The position numbers and the translations under genes are program-made. A stretch of DNA of 64,000 nt, from positions 248,001 through 312,000 of the forward strand of contig CAVYXK010000017.1 in NCBI GenBank assembly GCA_963772445.1, in the 5' to 3' direction. Positions within the stretch are counted from its first letter, which is position 1; each line of letters opens with the position of its first letter. Source of the stretch: CAVYXK01 sp963772445 (lineage in GTDB: Bacteria; Pseudomonadota; Alphaproteobacteria; Acetobacterales; Acetobacteraceae). The notes beneath the pieces were generated by a model. That model saw only the letters and a program-made list of their open reading frames with translations, was not told the DNA's origin and did no database searches. Below are positions 52,282 through 61,503 of the stretch, one piece after another.

Positions 52282-54170
52282 GTGTGCCGGGCATGCCCGG
52301 CAGCCTGGGGGTGAAAGTCCCCTGTGCAACCTGATGGAGGTGAAGCACGAGCGAAGCGCAAGGGCGGAACCGCGAGGGACCGTCTGAAGGAAGCGTCGAG
52401 CGAAATCGCGTCCCGACGAACAGAAACCAGATATGAGGCAGCCATGATCGGACGAGCAAGCAGGACAGAGCGAAGTCCATATCCATCAAGGATCACGGCT
52501 GTAAATCTGGCGGGAGTGCGAGGAAGGCTGTCGGACTTACCCCGGGAGATCTGTCGCGTGTCCCGTCCGGGACTGGGGTGGTCGCAAGATCACCCGAGCG
52601 CGCGGCAGAAGTCAGCAGAGGGCGTAGTAGGCCAGACCATCGGCCGAAGGCCCGAACGGTCCCCGCAAGGGGTTGAAGGAGAGGGCGAGTAGCTTGGGCG
52701 TCTCATGGTCCCAGTAGCGGCCGCGAAGCCACGGCGAGTGGCGCTTCCTTCTGCCGGTCGAGGTGAAGCCTCAGGGCGGCCGAGGGCAAGCTGGCCGAAG
52801 CGACCACGGCGGCGTCCGAACCCGAAAGTCCGGTCATGACCAGTACCCTGATGGAGGCAATCTGTGACCCGGACAACATAGCGTCAGCCGTGCGTGCGGT
52901 GATGCGCAACAAGGGCGCGCCCGGCGTCGACGGGATCACCGTCCGACACCTGCCGGGCGTCCTGGAAGCGCACTGGCCGGAGATCGAAAATCAACTGCTT
53001 CAGGGGCGCTACCAGCCGCAACCGGTACGTCGGGTGCAAATCCCGAAGCCGGCCGGAGGGACGCGCGACCTCGGCATTCCAACCGCGATTGACCGCGTGA
53101 TCCAGCAGGCGGTGCTGCAGCGGCTGCAGCCGCTGTGGGACCCGACATTCAGCGAGCATAGCTACGGCTTCCGGCCGGGCCGCTCGGCCCACCAAGCGGT
53201 GACACAGGCGCAAGCCTATGTCAGCGAAGGCTATCAGTTTGTCGTTGATCTTGACCTGGCGAAGTTCTTCGACCGAGTCAATCACGACCGGCTAATGGCT
53301 GCGGTGGCCGCGCGCGTGTCCGACCGGCGGGTGCTTCGGCTCATCCGGAGCTTTCTGACCGCCGGTGTGCTTCATGGCGGGCTATTCGAAGCGAGTCACG
53401 AGGGCACCCCGCAAGGTGGCCCGCTCTCGCCCTTGCTCTCGAATCTCGTGCTGGATGAACTGGATCGCGAACTCGAGCGCCGCGGCCATCGCTTCGTGCG
53501 CTACGCAGATGACTGCAATATCTACGTGCGCAGCGAGACGGCTGGCCGGCGAGTGATGGCGAGCATCACCCGCTTCATCGAACGGCGTCTCAAGCTTCAG
53601 GTCAATGCGGAGAAGAGTGCCGTGGCTCATCCATGGCAACGCTCCTTCCTCGGCTTTACGCTGACGGAGGAGAGCACGCCACGCCGACGCATCGCCGACA
53701 AGGCCGTCGTCCGGTTCAAAGACCGGGTGCGGAATTTGACGGGACGCAACCGCGGGGTGAGCCTGTCGCGGATGATCGCCGACCTGAACCCGCTGCTGCG
53801 GGGATGGGCCGGCTATTTCGGCTTCAGCCAAGGACGTGAATTGTCCTCACTGGACGGTTGGGTCCGGCGGCGCCTCCGTTGCGCCGCCTGGATTTAATGG
53901 AAGACCAGACCACGGCGCCTCGATGAACTGCGCCGCCTCGGCGTCTCCCGGCGGACGGCCTTCGCGGCCGTCATGAGCCCGCGGGGGCCGTGGCGCGTCA
54001 GCACGAGCGAGGCGCTACATCTCGGCTTCTCGAAGGCGCGCTTCCGCGGTCTCGGACTGGCCTCCATGGAGAGCGCTGGCCGGACCTAATCCGCCGAACC
54101 GCCGTGGTACGGACCCGTATGCCCGGTGGTGTGGGAGGGGCGGCATCGCGAGATGCCCCCCTATCCCGAT
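52282..54170 (+). mobile_element. Group IIC intron, copy 2 (1889 bp)
   Basis: Same length and, by eye, same sequence as copy 1 apart from one base (C52916). 5' GTGTG at 52282, 3' CTATCCCGAT at 54170. The 5' exon is CGGCGATCCT with the hairpin CCGCC-TTC-GGCGG at 52252-52264. The matching site in IS3 copy A (GATCCTTGACC) is empty, and the site used by copy 1 (GTCAAGGAC) is empty here. Confidence 0.88.
52836..54089 (+). pseudogene. Group IIC intron reverse transcriptase-maturase, copy 2, same nonsense codon
   Basis: Identical protein to copy 1 up to residue 353, with RYADDCNIY intact and the same TAA at 53895-53897; the frame is open beyond it to 54089. Since both copies share the mutation, either the intron moved after it arose, with a helper protein or the truncated product, or one copy was made by duplication of the other. 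Confidence 0.85.
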
Positions 54171-54301
54171 TGAGGGCGGTCGTGCGCGCTGCGACCATCA
54201 CAGCAGGTCTCGGGCGAAAAAACCGCCGAACAGTCGATTTTCCACTTGACCTCAAAAGTAAGAGGTCCGTGCGTGACGCATTGATGGTCCGGGCGGCCCG
54301 T

Positions 54302-55114
54302 TCAGGGTGGGCCGGTGCAGGCGGGAACTGGGGATTGCGGGGACGGCATCGGCCATGCGGGAAACGCGATGATGGGCCACCCGTCCATGGGAATGGGAAT
54401 GGCACTGAAGCTGGGGCTGCCACTGGGGTCGTCGCTGGGACTGTCTCCAGTGGCGGAATGCGCTTCGCTTTTCCGCCCTACGCGCCCCGGATCGCTCCCG
54501 CAGGGTGGAAAAGCGACGGGATCGGCGGAGCGCCGCCTGCCCTGGCGCTTGAATAGGAGAGTGGTGAGACTGCCGCCGTAGAGGATGACGTTCGAGGTGA
54601 AGTTCGTCCCACGTCACGCGATCCATCTGTCCAGGCACGATGCCGAGATCGAGGCAGATGTCGACGAGGACGGCGCCGATCGGGCGGCGGCGGTCCTTGG
54701 CGACGATTTCCTCGGGCGTGGGCAGACGGGCAAGGGACGGATCCTCGGCCGGCCCGGTGGGCGTGGCGGCGTCCGGCTTGCGTTCGGAGGGCAGGCGGAG
54801 GGCCAGCGGCTTGAGGTCCCGGCCGCGGCCGGCGCGCTTGCTGAGCCTGGCTTCGAGCGCGGCGGCGCGGAGCAGGCCGCGTGTGATGCGGGCGAGGATC
54901 AGCGCGAGATCGGTGGTGCCGAAGATTGACGTGATGAAGGCGAAGCAGGGGAGGACATGCGGGTCGGCGGCATGCTGCCGCAGCGTGTCAGCGAGATTCT
55001 TGCCGTAGGCGGTGAGCGGTGGACGACGCCGAGGACCTTGCCGATGTGAGGCGGCACGGCCCGATTGGGATCGGGTTGGACGGCTGCGACCGGTTCGGTG
55101 GCGGCGTCGAACAT
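54302..55114 (-). pseudogene. Conserved hypothetical protein with two frame breaks
   Basis: On the minus strand ATG 55114 begins MFDAATEPVAAVQPDPNRAV and PPHIGKVLGVVHR; the frame then breaks near 55010 and resumes as TAYGKNLADTLRQHAADPHV, FITSIFGTTDLALILARITR and ELRLPSERKP-like sequence, breaks again near 54585 after WDELHLE and ends with FPAWPMPSPQSPVPACTGPP at 54302. I remember similar repeated proteins in Acetobacteraceae genomes, often near insertion sequences. Function unknown; with the two frame breaks no full product can be made. Confidence 0.65.
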
Positions 55115-55416
55115 GGAACAAAATAAGAACACAGAACGCGGACGAATGCAAAGAAAACTTTCTGGGGTGGGAGAATTTTTTCTGAGGCCCGCCGGCGTGG
55201 GTGGCTCGCGGCGCGCGAGGCGGGCGGCGGTGGACAGCACAACCGGCCGTGACACGGTGGGGGTCCGTGCGGAATTCCTTTCGCAATTCCCCGGCGAGCG
55301 GGTAGCCTGATCCGGGATGGGGTCACCTGAGCGAGCGTCTCGGCGACCGCTAATCGCGCCGGCATGAAGCCGGTGCCCCGGTGGGTGGCCTGAACAACAA
55401 CTTCGGGAGAGTCCCG
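55115..55416 (+). promoter_or_regulatory. Gene-free stretch with a structured leader before tauE/safE
   Basis: No credible gene. From about 55318 several pairings can be drawn: GGGGTCACC with GGTGCCCC (long-range), CCGGC-ATGAA-GCCGG, and directly before the start codon TCGGGA-GAG-TCCCGA (55403-55417), which covers the ribosome site GGGAGAG. The arrangement suggests control of translation start by RNA structure. I could not match it to a known riboswitch. Confidence 0.45.
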
Positions 55417-56205
55417 ATGCATGGAGTCATGCACCAGGGCGGGGTCGGCCTTTATCCGCTGGCAGGCCTGCTCGTGGGACTGCTGGTCGGGCTGACGGGC
55501 GTCGGCGGCGGCTCATTGATGACGCCGCTCCTGATCCTGCTGTTCGGCGTGCATCCGGTCACGGCGGTCGGCACCGATCTGCTGCAGGCGGCCGCGACCA
55601 AGACCGTCGGCACCGCGGTGCACGGGTTGAGCCGTACGGTCGAGTGGCGGATTACGGGACTACTCGCCTGCGGCAGCGTGCCGGCAACCGCATTGACGGT
55701 CCTGGCGCTGTCATTTCGGACCGAGCCGGCTGCGTCGCACCTGGTTTCCCTGCTGCTCGGGATTGCGGTCATCCTTACGGCGGTCGCGCTGTTGTTCCGC
55801 AGCGCCTTGTTGCGTCTTGCGACATCCAGCGCGGTGATGTTGCAGCCACGCCGCGTGGCGCAGCTTACGATTGCGGCTGGGCTGGTGCTGGGGGTGCTGG
55901 TTACGATCACATCGGTCGGCGCCGGTGCGCTGGGCGTGGTGGCGCTGGCGTTTCTTTATCCACATATGCCGACGCAGCGGATCGTTGCATCTGATATCGC
56001 CCACGCGGTGCCGCTGACGCTATTGGCGGGGCTTGGCCATTGGTGGCTCGGCACGATCGACTGGCGGCTGCTGGGCTATCTGTTGGTCGGTTCGATCCCG
56101 GGCATCGTGATCGGCAGTCTGGTGGCGACGCGGGTGCCGGAGCGTGTGCTGCGGCCGGTGTTGGCCGGCGTCCTGCTGCTGGCGGGTGGCCGGCTGCTGG
56201 GTTGA
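55417..56205 (+). CDS. TauE/SafE-family permease
   Basis: 262 residues from ATG 55417, chosen because GGGAGAG lies 5-11 bases upstream; GTG 55381 in the same frame is an alternative. Eight or so membrane segments are visible (LYPLAGLLVGLLVGLTGVGG, ITGLLACGSVPATALTVLAL, LVSLLLGIAVILTAVALLF, LTIAAGLVLGVLVTITSVGA, ...), with the family GVGGGSLMTPLL and TSVGAGALGVVAL loops repeated in both halves. The family exports or imports small organic or sulfur anions; the substrate cannot be named. The only complete transporter in the window. Confidence 0.85.
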   Translation: MHGVMHQGGVGLYPLAGLLVGLLVGLTGVGGGSLMTPLLILLFGVHPVTAVGTDLLQAAATKTVGTAVHGLSRTVEWRITGLLACGSVPATALTVLALSFRTEPAASHLVSLLLGIAVILTAVALLFRSALLRLATSSAVMLQPRRVAQLTIAAGLVLGVLVTITSVGAGALGVVALAFLYPHMPTQRIVASDIAHAVPLTLLAGLGHWWLGTIDWRLLGYLLVGSIPGIVIGSLVATRVPERVLRPVLAGVLLLAGGRLLG

Positions 56206-56770
56206 ACCCGGCGCTTATACCACCGGTCCGTCCGATGGCCGTTCTCGACCCTACCAAGCCGTTGGGGAACCGAACTGCCGATCCCGTAACCAGTCCTTCG
56301 CCGGCATATGCCGGTAGTGGCTTCGCGCCCCACGCCGGACATCCAGGCGCCTTCGTCGGCTTCCCAATGCCAATGATTTTCTGTTCGCTCTTTGATCCTG
56401 ATGGCAGTCTGACATCAGCAATTCGTCGCTCATTCATGACGGCGACACTGCGAGGAACCCGCACAGAGATACGGCTGCTCCTGAGCCGCAAGATCGAAGC
56501 ATCTGCTGGCACTCCTCGAGGGGCTAAGAACCAGCAATAAGAAATTTCTAGTATCATAATTTGGGAGGCATGGAAGCGATGGCACGCTACGCATCCACCA
56601 ACATCCCGCGCGGCGCTGCGTCTGCTTACAGTAATGAGCGCTTTCTTCCGGTGACGCTCTGGCAATCGGCACACAATAACGGACACTCGCAGCCGCACCG
56701 CTCTTTGTGGCGTTCTGCCGCACCTGAAGAGACCAACATCCGCCCGCGGCTCCGTCACCGCCACCCCGCG
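56206..56770. other. 565 bp without a supported gene
   Basis: Frames exist on both strands but none shows a family pattern or a good ribosome site. A short plus-strand frame ending at 56540 (SFMTATLRGTRTEIRLLLSR) reads protein-like and may be a decayed gene end. No terminator or repeat stands out. Confidence 0.4.
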
Positions 56771-57511
56771 TCACGTGCGGCAGGTCACGGCGCTGGCCGG
56801 CCCCTGATCGGCCACGGCTGTCAGCTGTGGGCCGATCCACAGCTCGAACAGTTGCGGCTTTACCCCGGGCTTCTGTGTGAAGCCACCGATCATCCGGCAG
56901 GTGAGCCCGGGCAGCATGGTGCTCAGGCGTCCGGCCAGCGCGGCCGCTTCGTCCTTGTCCCCGGGGAAGAAGTAGCGGACCTCGGATGGTCCAGCATAGC
57001 GCTGCACCAGTTCGATGCCGGGCGCATCGACGTTCGTGGCCGCGAGGCTACTGCGAATCTTCTCCGCGGTCTCGCGCTGGTCCTCGCGCGCAATCTGAAT
57101 GAACAGGCGCGGATGGCCCGGCAGAACCAACGCCTTCAACTCGGGCGTCGCATCGACGGCTTGCGGAAACGCCGAGGTGACCTGTGCGACGACTTGCGGA
57201 TTGGCGCCGGCGCCCGATGTGGCCGAACGTGCGACGATGACCAGCAGGCGATCGCGTGCCGCTAGCGGCAATTCGTCGCTGAGGATCTGTATATAGTCGG
57301 CGGCCGACGCGACACGGTTCTTGTCGAGATCGGTAGCGAGCTTCACTACCTCCAGTACCTGCTGCTGCTGCGCCTCCGACAGGTGTTCACGGAATTCCAA
57401 CCATTTTAGCAATCCTTCCGCACCACCGCCGAGCATCCCGCCCACCAGGCCGGACAAGGCGGTCCAGAACGTAATGCGTCGCCCAAGGCTGCCGCCGCTC
57501 TCTTCGCCCAT
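56771..57511 (-). CDS. Membrane-anchored protein with SPOR/LytR_C-like end
   Basis: 246 residues. One likely N-terminal membrane span (ITFWTALSGLVGGMLGGGAE) is followed by a helical segment (EFREHLSEAQQQQVLEVVKL) and a domain with RLFIQIAREDQRETAEKIRS, then IELVQRYAGPSEVRYFFPGD and KDEAAALAGRLSTMLPGLTC, the shape of LytR_C or SPOR-type domains that act in the periplasm. It is the last of three same-strand genes with gaps of 29 and 63 bases, probably one operon. The role is unknown. Confidence 0.6.
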   Translation of the reverse strand: MGEESGGSLGRRITFWTALSGLVGGMLGGGAEGLLKWLEFREHLSEAQQQQVLEVVKLATDLDKNRVASAADYIQILSDELPLAARDRLLVIVARSATSGAGANPQVVAQVTSAFPQAVDATPELKALVLPGHPRLFIQIAREDQRETAEKIRSSLAATNVDAPGIELVQRYAGPSEVRYFFPGDKDEAAALAGRLSTMLPGLTCRMIGGFTQKPGVKPQLFELWIGPQLTAVADQGPASAVTCRT

Positions 57512-57574
57512 GCACAGGCTCCTCCTGCCGTCGACTGACTCGCGCCGAACGCATAGGCAGCGCGGCCAAAGCGT

Positions 57575-58525
57575 TCAGGCTACCGTTTCGCCCGCCGCCT
57601 GTAACGCCTTCAGCATTGTCGCTGCGCCCCCCTGTTTGGAGACCAGTTCCGGATCGAACTTTCCGTCCTGCCCGAACTTTCCCTTCGCGTAGTGATTCGA
57701 GAAACTCCACAGATACGGTGTCGCCAGGCCGAACTGGCGATAACCCATGCCATTATAGTGTTCAAACAGATAAAGAATCCGCGGCAAGGTAAAGTCGGTC
57801 TCGCGGTCGAAGTTCTCGAACGCCAACGCGTCCTGCGCACTTGCTTCCCAGGTGAAGGGTGGCGTACCGATCGGCGGCCGACCGGCAGGAACATGCACCG
57901 TACGATCGCTCAGCGGATCGCCGTTGTGCAAATGCGTGTGGAAATTGAAGCTTCCCTCCATGCTGTGAATAACACCGACGAAGTACCAGGGCATGTTGGA
58001 GAAATGCGTCGCTACCGCAGCGTATCGTGACTTGTTGGCGCGAAGCACGCCAATGCTCTGTTGCACCAGCGACGCCTTGTCCGGACGGATCACGCAGGAA
58101 GCGAACATGGCGGTATATTCAGCGGCAAGTTCAGGGAACTTGACGCTGTGGCTCACCGCCGTGGCGTCCGCCACAACAGCGACTGGCGGCGCCGGTGCCG
58201 GTGCCGGCGCGATCGCCGCATGGGCGACACCATGCGCGGCACCGAGTTTGTCGAGGTGACCGTTGATCAGATCCACGAATTGTTGCACTGGATCGGTGTG
58301 TGCAGTCGCAATCGTGTCCTGCAACGCGGCGGCCGCGGTCGCGACGGCAGCGGCGGCCGCCAGCAGGCCCTGCTGGTTGACCAGATCGATCTGCTGTTGC
58401 AGTTGCGCGATGGCATTGCTGAGGGAATTGAGCTCGTCGGCATCGGTGGCGACGTTTTGCCGGTTCACAAGGTCGGCCAGCGACGCGTCGAGCTCGGCCT
58501 GAATCGCCTGGATATTGTCGGGCAT
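57575..58525 (-). CDS. Lysozyme-like peptidoglycan hydrolase candidate
   Basis: 316 residues. N-terminal 75 residues are a coiled coil (LNSLSNAIAQLQQQIDLVNQ); an Ala/Pro linker with VAHAAIAPAPAPAPPVAVVA follows. The C-terminal 180 residues contain VGVIHSMEGSFNFHTHLHNG and DPLSDRTVHVPAGRPPIGTP, PFTWEASAQDALAF and PYLWSFSNHYAKGKFGQDGK, which I associate with a family of lysozyme-like hydrolases in which the Glu of HSMEGS would be catalytic. No signal peptide is present, so export or a cytoplasmic role is open. Confidence 0.6.
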   Translation of the reverse strand: MPDNIQAIQAELDASLADLVNRQNVATDADELNSLSNAIAQLQQQIDLVNQQGLLAAAAAVATAAAALQDTIATAHTDPVQQFVDLINGHLDKLGAAHGVAHAAIAPAPAPAPPVAVVADATAVSHSVKFPELAAEYTAMFASCVIRPDKASLVQQSIGVLRANKSRYAAVATHFSNMPWYFVGVIHSMEGSFNFHTHLHNGDPLSDRTVHVPAGRPPIGTPPFTWEASAQDALAFENFDRETDFTLPRILYLFEHYNGMGYRQFGLATPYLWSFSNHYAKGKFGQDGKFDPELVSKQGGAATMLKALQAAGETVA

Positions 58526-58554
58526 CGTCTCGTCTCCTTCTCCGGTGACTGTCG

Positions 58555-59511
58555 TCAGGGCGTCGTTGGCATGATGCCGGTACGCAGCATCGCATATGTG
58601 CGCAGGATCGCCGCCGCATCGGCCTGAAGTTGGCCGACGCTGTTGGCGACGTTGGCCAGTGACCGTGCCGAGGGCGCCTTGGTCGCAGCGACGGTCTGAA
58701 TCCAGGCGTCGCGCAACTTGCTGAGCAATACCACGTAGTCCGACACGATCTTGCGATACGCATCGTACTTTGCCTTGTCGGCCGCGAAAGTCGCAGGGCT
58801 CTTCTTCTCGAGGTTGAGCTGCACCGGGCGCGTGACGGTTCTGAAAACCTGCGGTGCGCTGTTGGCCAGCGCGTCGATCAGCGCGGTGACCTGCGGCTCA
58901 CCCTTCAGAATCACGCGGCGGACCTCCTGCACCGAAAGCTGCTGCGCCGCCTCGCTCAGGATCGGCTGCAGCGCCGTGAGCGCCGCGGGAATCGCTGCGC
59001 CTGCGGCGCCGGCGCCAAACGTGGCCAGCAGTGCGCCGACCTTTTGTCCAAGCACATTCACCTGCGCCACTGCATCTGATGCAGACTTGCCATCGGTGAG
59101 CGAGAGCAGCAGGTCGACATAACTCTTCAGGACTGCGAGTCCACCGCGGAACTCCTGCGTTGCCGGCGGATCGCCTATGTCGGAGAAATACGGTGCATCC
59201 TGGTTGCAAAATCCCAGCATCACGCTGCTGTTGCCGGAGCGGATTTGGGAATGCGGGCACGCCGCGCCGGGCGCCGCCGCGTTGCTCTGCCCCTGCTGCC
59301 GTTCGGCGATCGCCAAGTCGTCTAGCAACGGCTGCCCCACGGTATTCACCGCATCGAACGCGCTACTGAAATAGTGGATCTGCTCGGTCGGTGCCGTGGC
59401 ACAACCAACCAGCACGCCCAGCACAACCAACACCGTGACATCCCACCCACGCCCCGGATCGCGCGAGGCATGCGTTCGTTGCAGCGGCCACATGGCGTCT
59501 CCCCCCGTCAA
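58555..59511 (-). CDS. Predicted lipoprotein
   Basis: 318 residues. A signal segment DVTVLVVLGVLVGCATAPTE has a lipobox LVGC; the start may be ATG 59511 or 59493 (MWPLQRTHASRDPGRGWDVT). The mature part is mostly helical (VAQVNVLGQKVGALLATFGA, EAAQQLSVQEVRRVILKGEP, KYDAYRKIVSDYVVLLSKLR). First gene of the three-gene minus-strand cluster. No named family; likely anchored in the envelope. Confidence 0.65.
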   Translation of the reverse strand: MTGGDAMWPLQRTHASRDPGRGWDVTVLVVLGVLVGCATAPTEQIHYFSSAFDAVNTVGQPLLDDLAIAERQQGQSNAAAPGAACPHSQIRSGNSSVMLGFCNQDAPYFSDIGDPPATQEFRGGLAVLKSYVDLLLSLTDGKSASDAVAQVNVLGQKVGALLATFGAGAAGAAIPAALTALQPILSEAAQQLSVQEVRRVILKGEPQVTALIDALANSAPQVFRTVTRPVQLNLEKKSPATFAADKAKYDAYRKIVSDYVVLLSKLRDAWIQTVAATKAPSARSLANVANSVGQLQADAAAILRTYAMLRTGIMPTTP

Positions 59512-59820
59512 TTCGCCAGCCGATTGTAAATATCATCACTTGTCGTGACCCACCTGTGAGCCATGTCACAGGCGAAGCGAGATAATTCGACATAGTCCCG
59601 CACCAGCCGACTACGGTGTGCTGGCAACCGATCCCAGACAATCAATAGCCTAATTGCCTTTGAACATTGTGGCAAATCTAAATAGGGTTCAGATTGGTCT
59701 CTGCCTCAAGTCTGAACGATCGGGACCGGGATGCGCCTCGCCGACGCACGGCAGATGCAGGGTCTTCATGGCCTTCCCACTCTGCCGGGGAGAGCAGCCG
59801 TGTGATGAAGCTAGCCCAGA
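59512..59820. other. 309 bp without a supported gene
   Basis: Lies upstream of the minus-strand lipoprotein cluster, so it should hold its promoter, but no clear -35/-10 pair was identified. An AT-richer portion near 59640-59690 is the only contrast. Nothing else seen. Confidence 0.4.
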
Positions 59821-60010
59821 ATGTTTCGGCAGAAGGCTACCCGTTTCCGGCGCGCGGCGTGGGACATGGCGGACAAGGATACCTTCCTCGCCCTGCACGA
59901 ACTGGCGGACAAATACGACGCTGACGCGGCTGCGCACGAGGCTGCGGCACGACCGACTGTCAGAGGGCCTCCAAAAGCCCAATTCACGAACGCTTCCGAC
60001 CAGGCAACTG
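59821..60010 (+). pseudogene. Fragment of a small hypothetical protein
   Basis: ATG 59821 reads MFRQKATRFRRAAWDMADKD and TFLALHELADKYDADAAAHE, a helical pattern known from short hypothetical proteins of alphaproteobacteria. After about 60010 the frame runs into the hydantoinase fragment on the opposite strand, so the natural end has been lost or lies near this point. Function unknown. Confidence 0.45.
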
Positions 60011-60065
60011 ACCACTTTAGCCTAAGCATCGCCCGAAACCGGCCGGACGGCTTTCCACCCAGAGC

Positions 60066-60902
60066 CGTCATCGGACAGGCCCGCTGGTATTACAAAGCCG
60101 CGAGACTCAACCGGATATTGCCGAACGGATCGAGCGCGGCGACGGCGCCGTGCGGAACCAGGCAGGTCGCATCGTATTCCTGCACGATCAGCGGGCCCTC
60201 GCGTGAATCGCCGGCGAGCTTGGCTCGGTCGGTCACCGGCACCTCGATCCAGCCGGTACCGGCGAACCAGGCTCGCCGGCTCGACGGCACCTGGGCGACT
60301 GCCGGAGCAATGGTGGAAGGCAGGCGCGGCCGATCGGGGATGCCGCGGGCGATGACCGAAAGCCCGACGATCTCCACCGGTTCGTCTGGGGGTGCGCGGA
60401 AGCCGTAGGTGCGTTCGTGCTCTTCGGCAAACAGCCTCGGCAGCGCCTGCAGGAGTGCGGCGGGGTCCTGGTCCGGCAGCATCACCGAGATCTCGCTGGA
60501 CTGACCGAGATAGCGAGCCAGAGCGGCGCGGCGGAAGGCACGCGCCGAGGGCAGGAAACCGTCTCGTTGCAGACGCTCGTTGCCGGCAGCGGCGAGCGCG
60601 TCAAGTGCCGCAGCGAACTCTGCTGCATCCGGCGCGTCGGTACGCGCACGCAGGGTGCGCGTTGCGTGATGCTCGGTGTCGGCCACCAGCAGTCCGAAGG
60701 CGCTGAACACGCCGGGCATCGGCGGCACGATCACGCGGCTGATGCCCAGCTCGGCGGCGATCCAGGCACCGAACAGCGGGCCGTTGCCACCGAATGCCAG
60801 CAGCGCGAACTGCCGCGGGTCGCGTCCGCGCTCCACCGAGACGGCGCGGATCGCCCGCATCATGTTCGCCGAGGCCACGCGCAACATGCCGGCGGCGGCG
60901 TC
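60066..60902. repeat. Left copy of an about 837-bp hydantoinase repeat
   Basis: Matches 62091-62923 in the same orientation with scattered base differences. Homology begins near TCGGACAGGCCCGCTGG and ends at GGCGGCGTC on the right. The two copies flank the toxin-antitoxin pair. Confidence 0.85.
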
Positions 60903-60905
60903 CAA
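60090..60905 (-). pseudogene. Hydantoinase A C-terminal fragment
   Basis: 271 residues, beginning abruptly at MDAAAGMLRVASANMMRAIR and ending at NIRLSLAAL. It equals the C-terminal third of the hydantoinase A at 62112 with about a dozen substitutions in some 265 residues (for example DAPDA for DALDA, MLPDQ for TMPDQ). It contains RDPRQFALLAFGGNGPLFGA and YGFRAPPDEPVEIVGLSVIA but no ATPase part. A remnant of a duplication; not functional alone. Confidence 0.85.
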
Positions 60906-60997
60906 AGCGGGGTAGTTACACTAGACCATCCCTTCCCGAAAGCGGATCGGCAGAAAACCACCCCGGCGGACCTAACAGTCCGGCGACTCGGTGTCCG

Positions 60998-61501
60998 CTA
61001 GCGCGACAATCTTCGCTCATCGTCGATCAGGGTGAGGTGCGCCGGAGGCGCGTTTCCCCATTGCCAGAGAACCAGGTTGAAGTCGTGCTCGGAAGCCCCG
61101 GGAGCAAAGCTTCGCACGAGTAACGCGCAATAGCCCTTTGTAATCAGGTTTCGGGCAAACGTTTGCGTCCTTGCCTCTCCTTTGGACTTCATCTCGTCGC
61201 GCCAAGTCGTGGCCGACAGAGCTGCCGCGTCCATGCCCTCTATCTGGAGGGCCGCCTCGTCCCGGCTGTCGAAGACACCCTCGATTTCCGCATCGTATGA
61301 GATCAGCATCGTAGGCTGGAGATTGCCGACCTGGTTTGCCTCGCGCACAGCCGTCAAAATCGACAACGAACAATAGAGGGCTGCTGTGCCCTTCGGATTG
61401 AAGCGCCCGCCGTAGCGCCGGGCGCCTTCCCCGGACATCGGCTCTCGAGCGTAGATCGGATTGAACGCGCGGTAGAGCTTGCCACTATAGGTACTCGTCA
61501 C
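60998..61501 (-). CDS. RES-domain toxin
   Basis: 167 residues from GTG 61501, two bases behind the antitoxin stop. The RES residues are visible: LYRAFNPIYAREP (Arg), GGRFNPKGTAALYCSLSILT (context of the conserved loop), AVREANQVG (Glu) and LVRSFAPGASEHDFNLVLWQ (Ser). RES toxins modify or degrade NAD or ADP-ribosylate a metabolic enzyme in known systems; which is the case here is not visible. Paired with a ParS/MbcA-type antitoxin. Confidence 0.85.
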   Translation of the reverse strand: MTSTYSGKLYRAFNPIYAREPMSGEGARRYGGRFNPKGTAALYCSLSILTAVREANQVGNLQPTMLISYDAEIEGVFDSRDEAALQIEGMDAAALSATTWRDEMKSKGEARTQTFARNLITKGYCALLVRSFAPGASEHDFNLVLWQWGNAPPAHLTLIDDERRLSR

Positions 61502-61503
61502 GA

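Noticed and set aside
56040..56540. 166-residue frame overlapping the end of the permease gene
   Set aside because: No ribosome site, the first third is a shadow of the permease, and only a short end reads protein-like.
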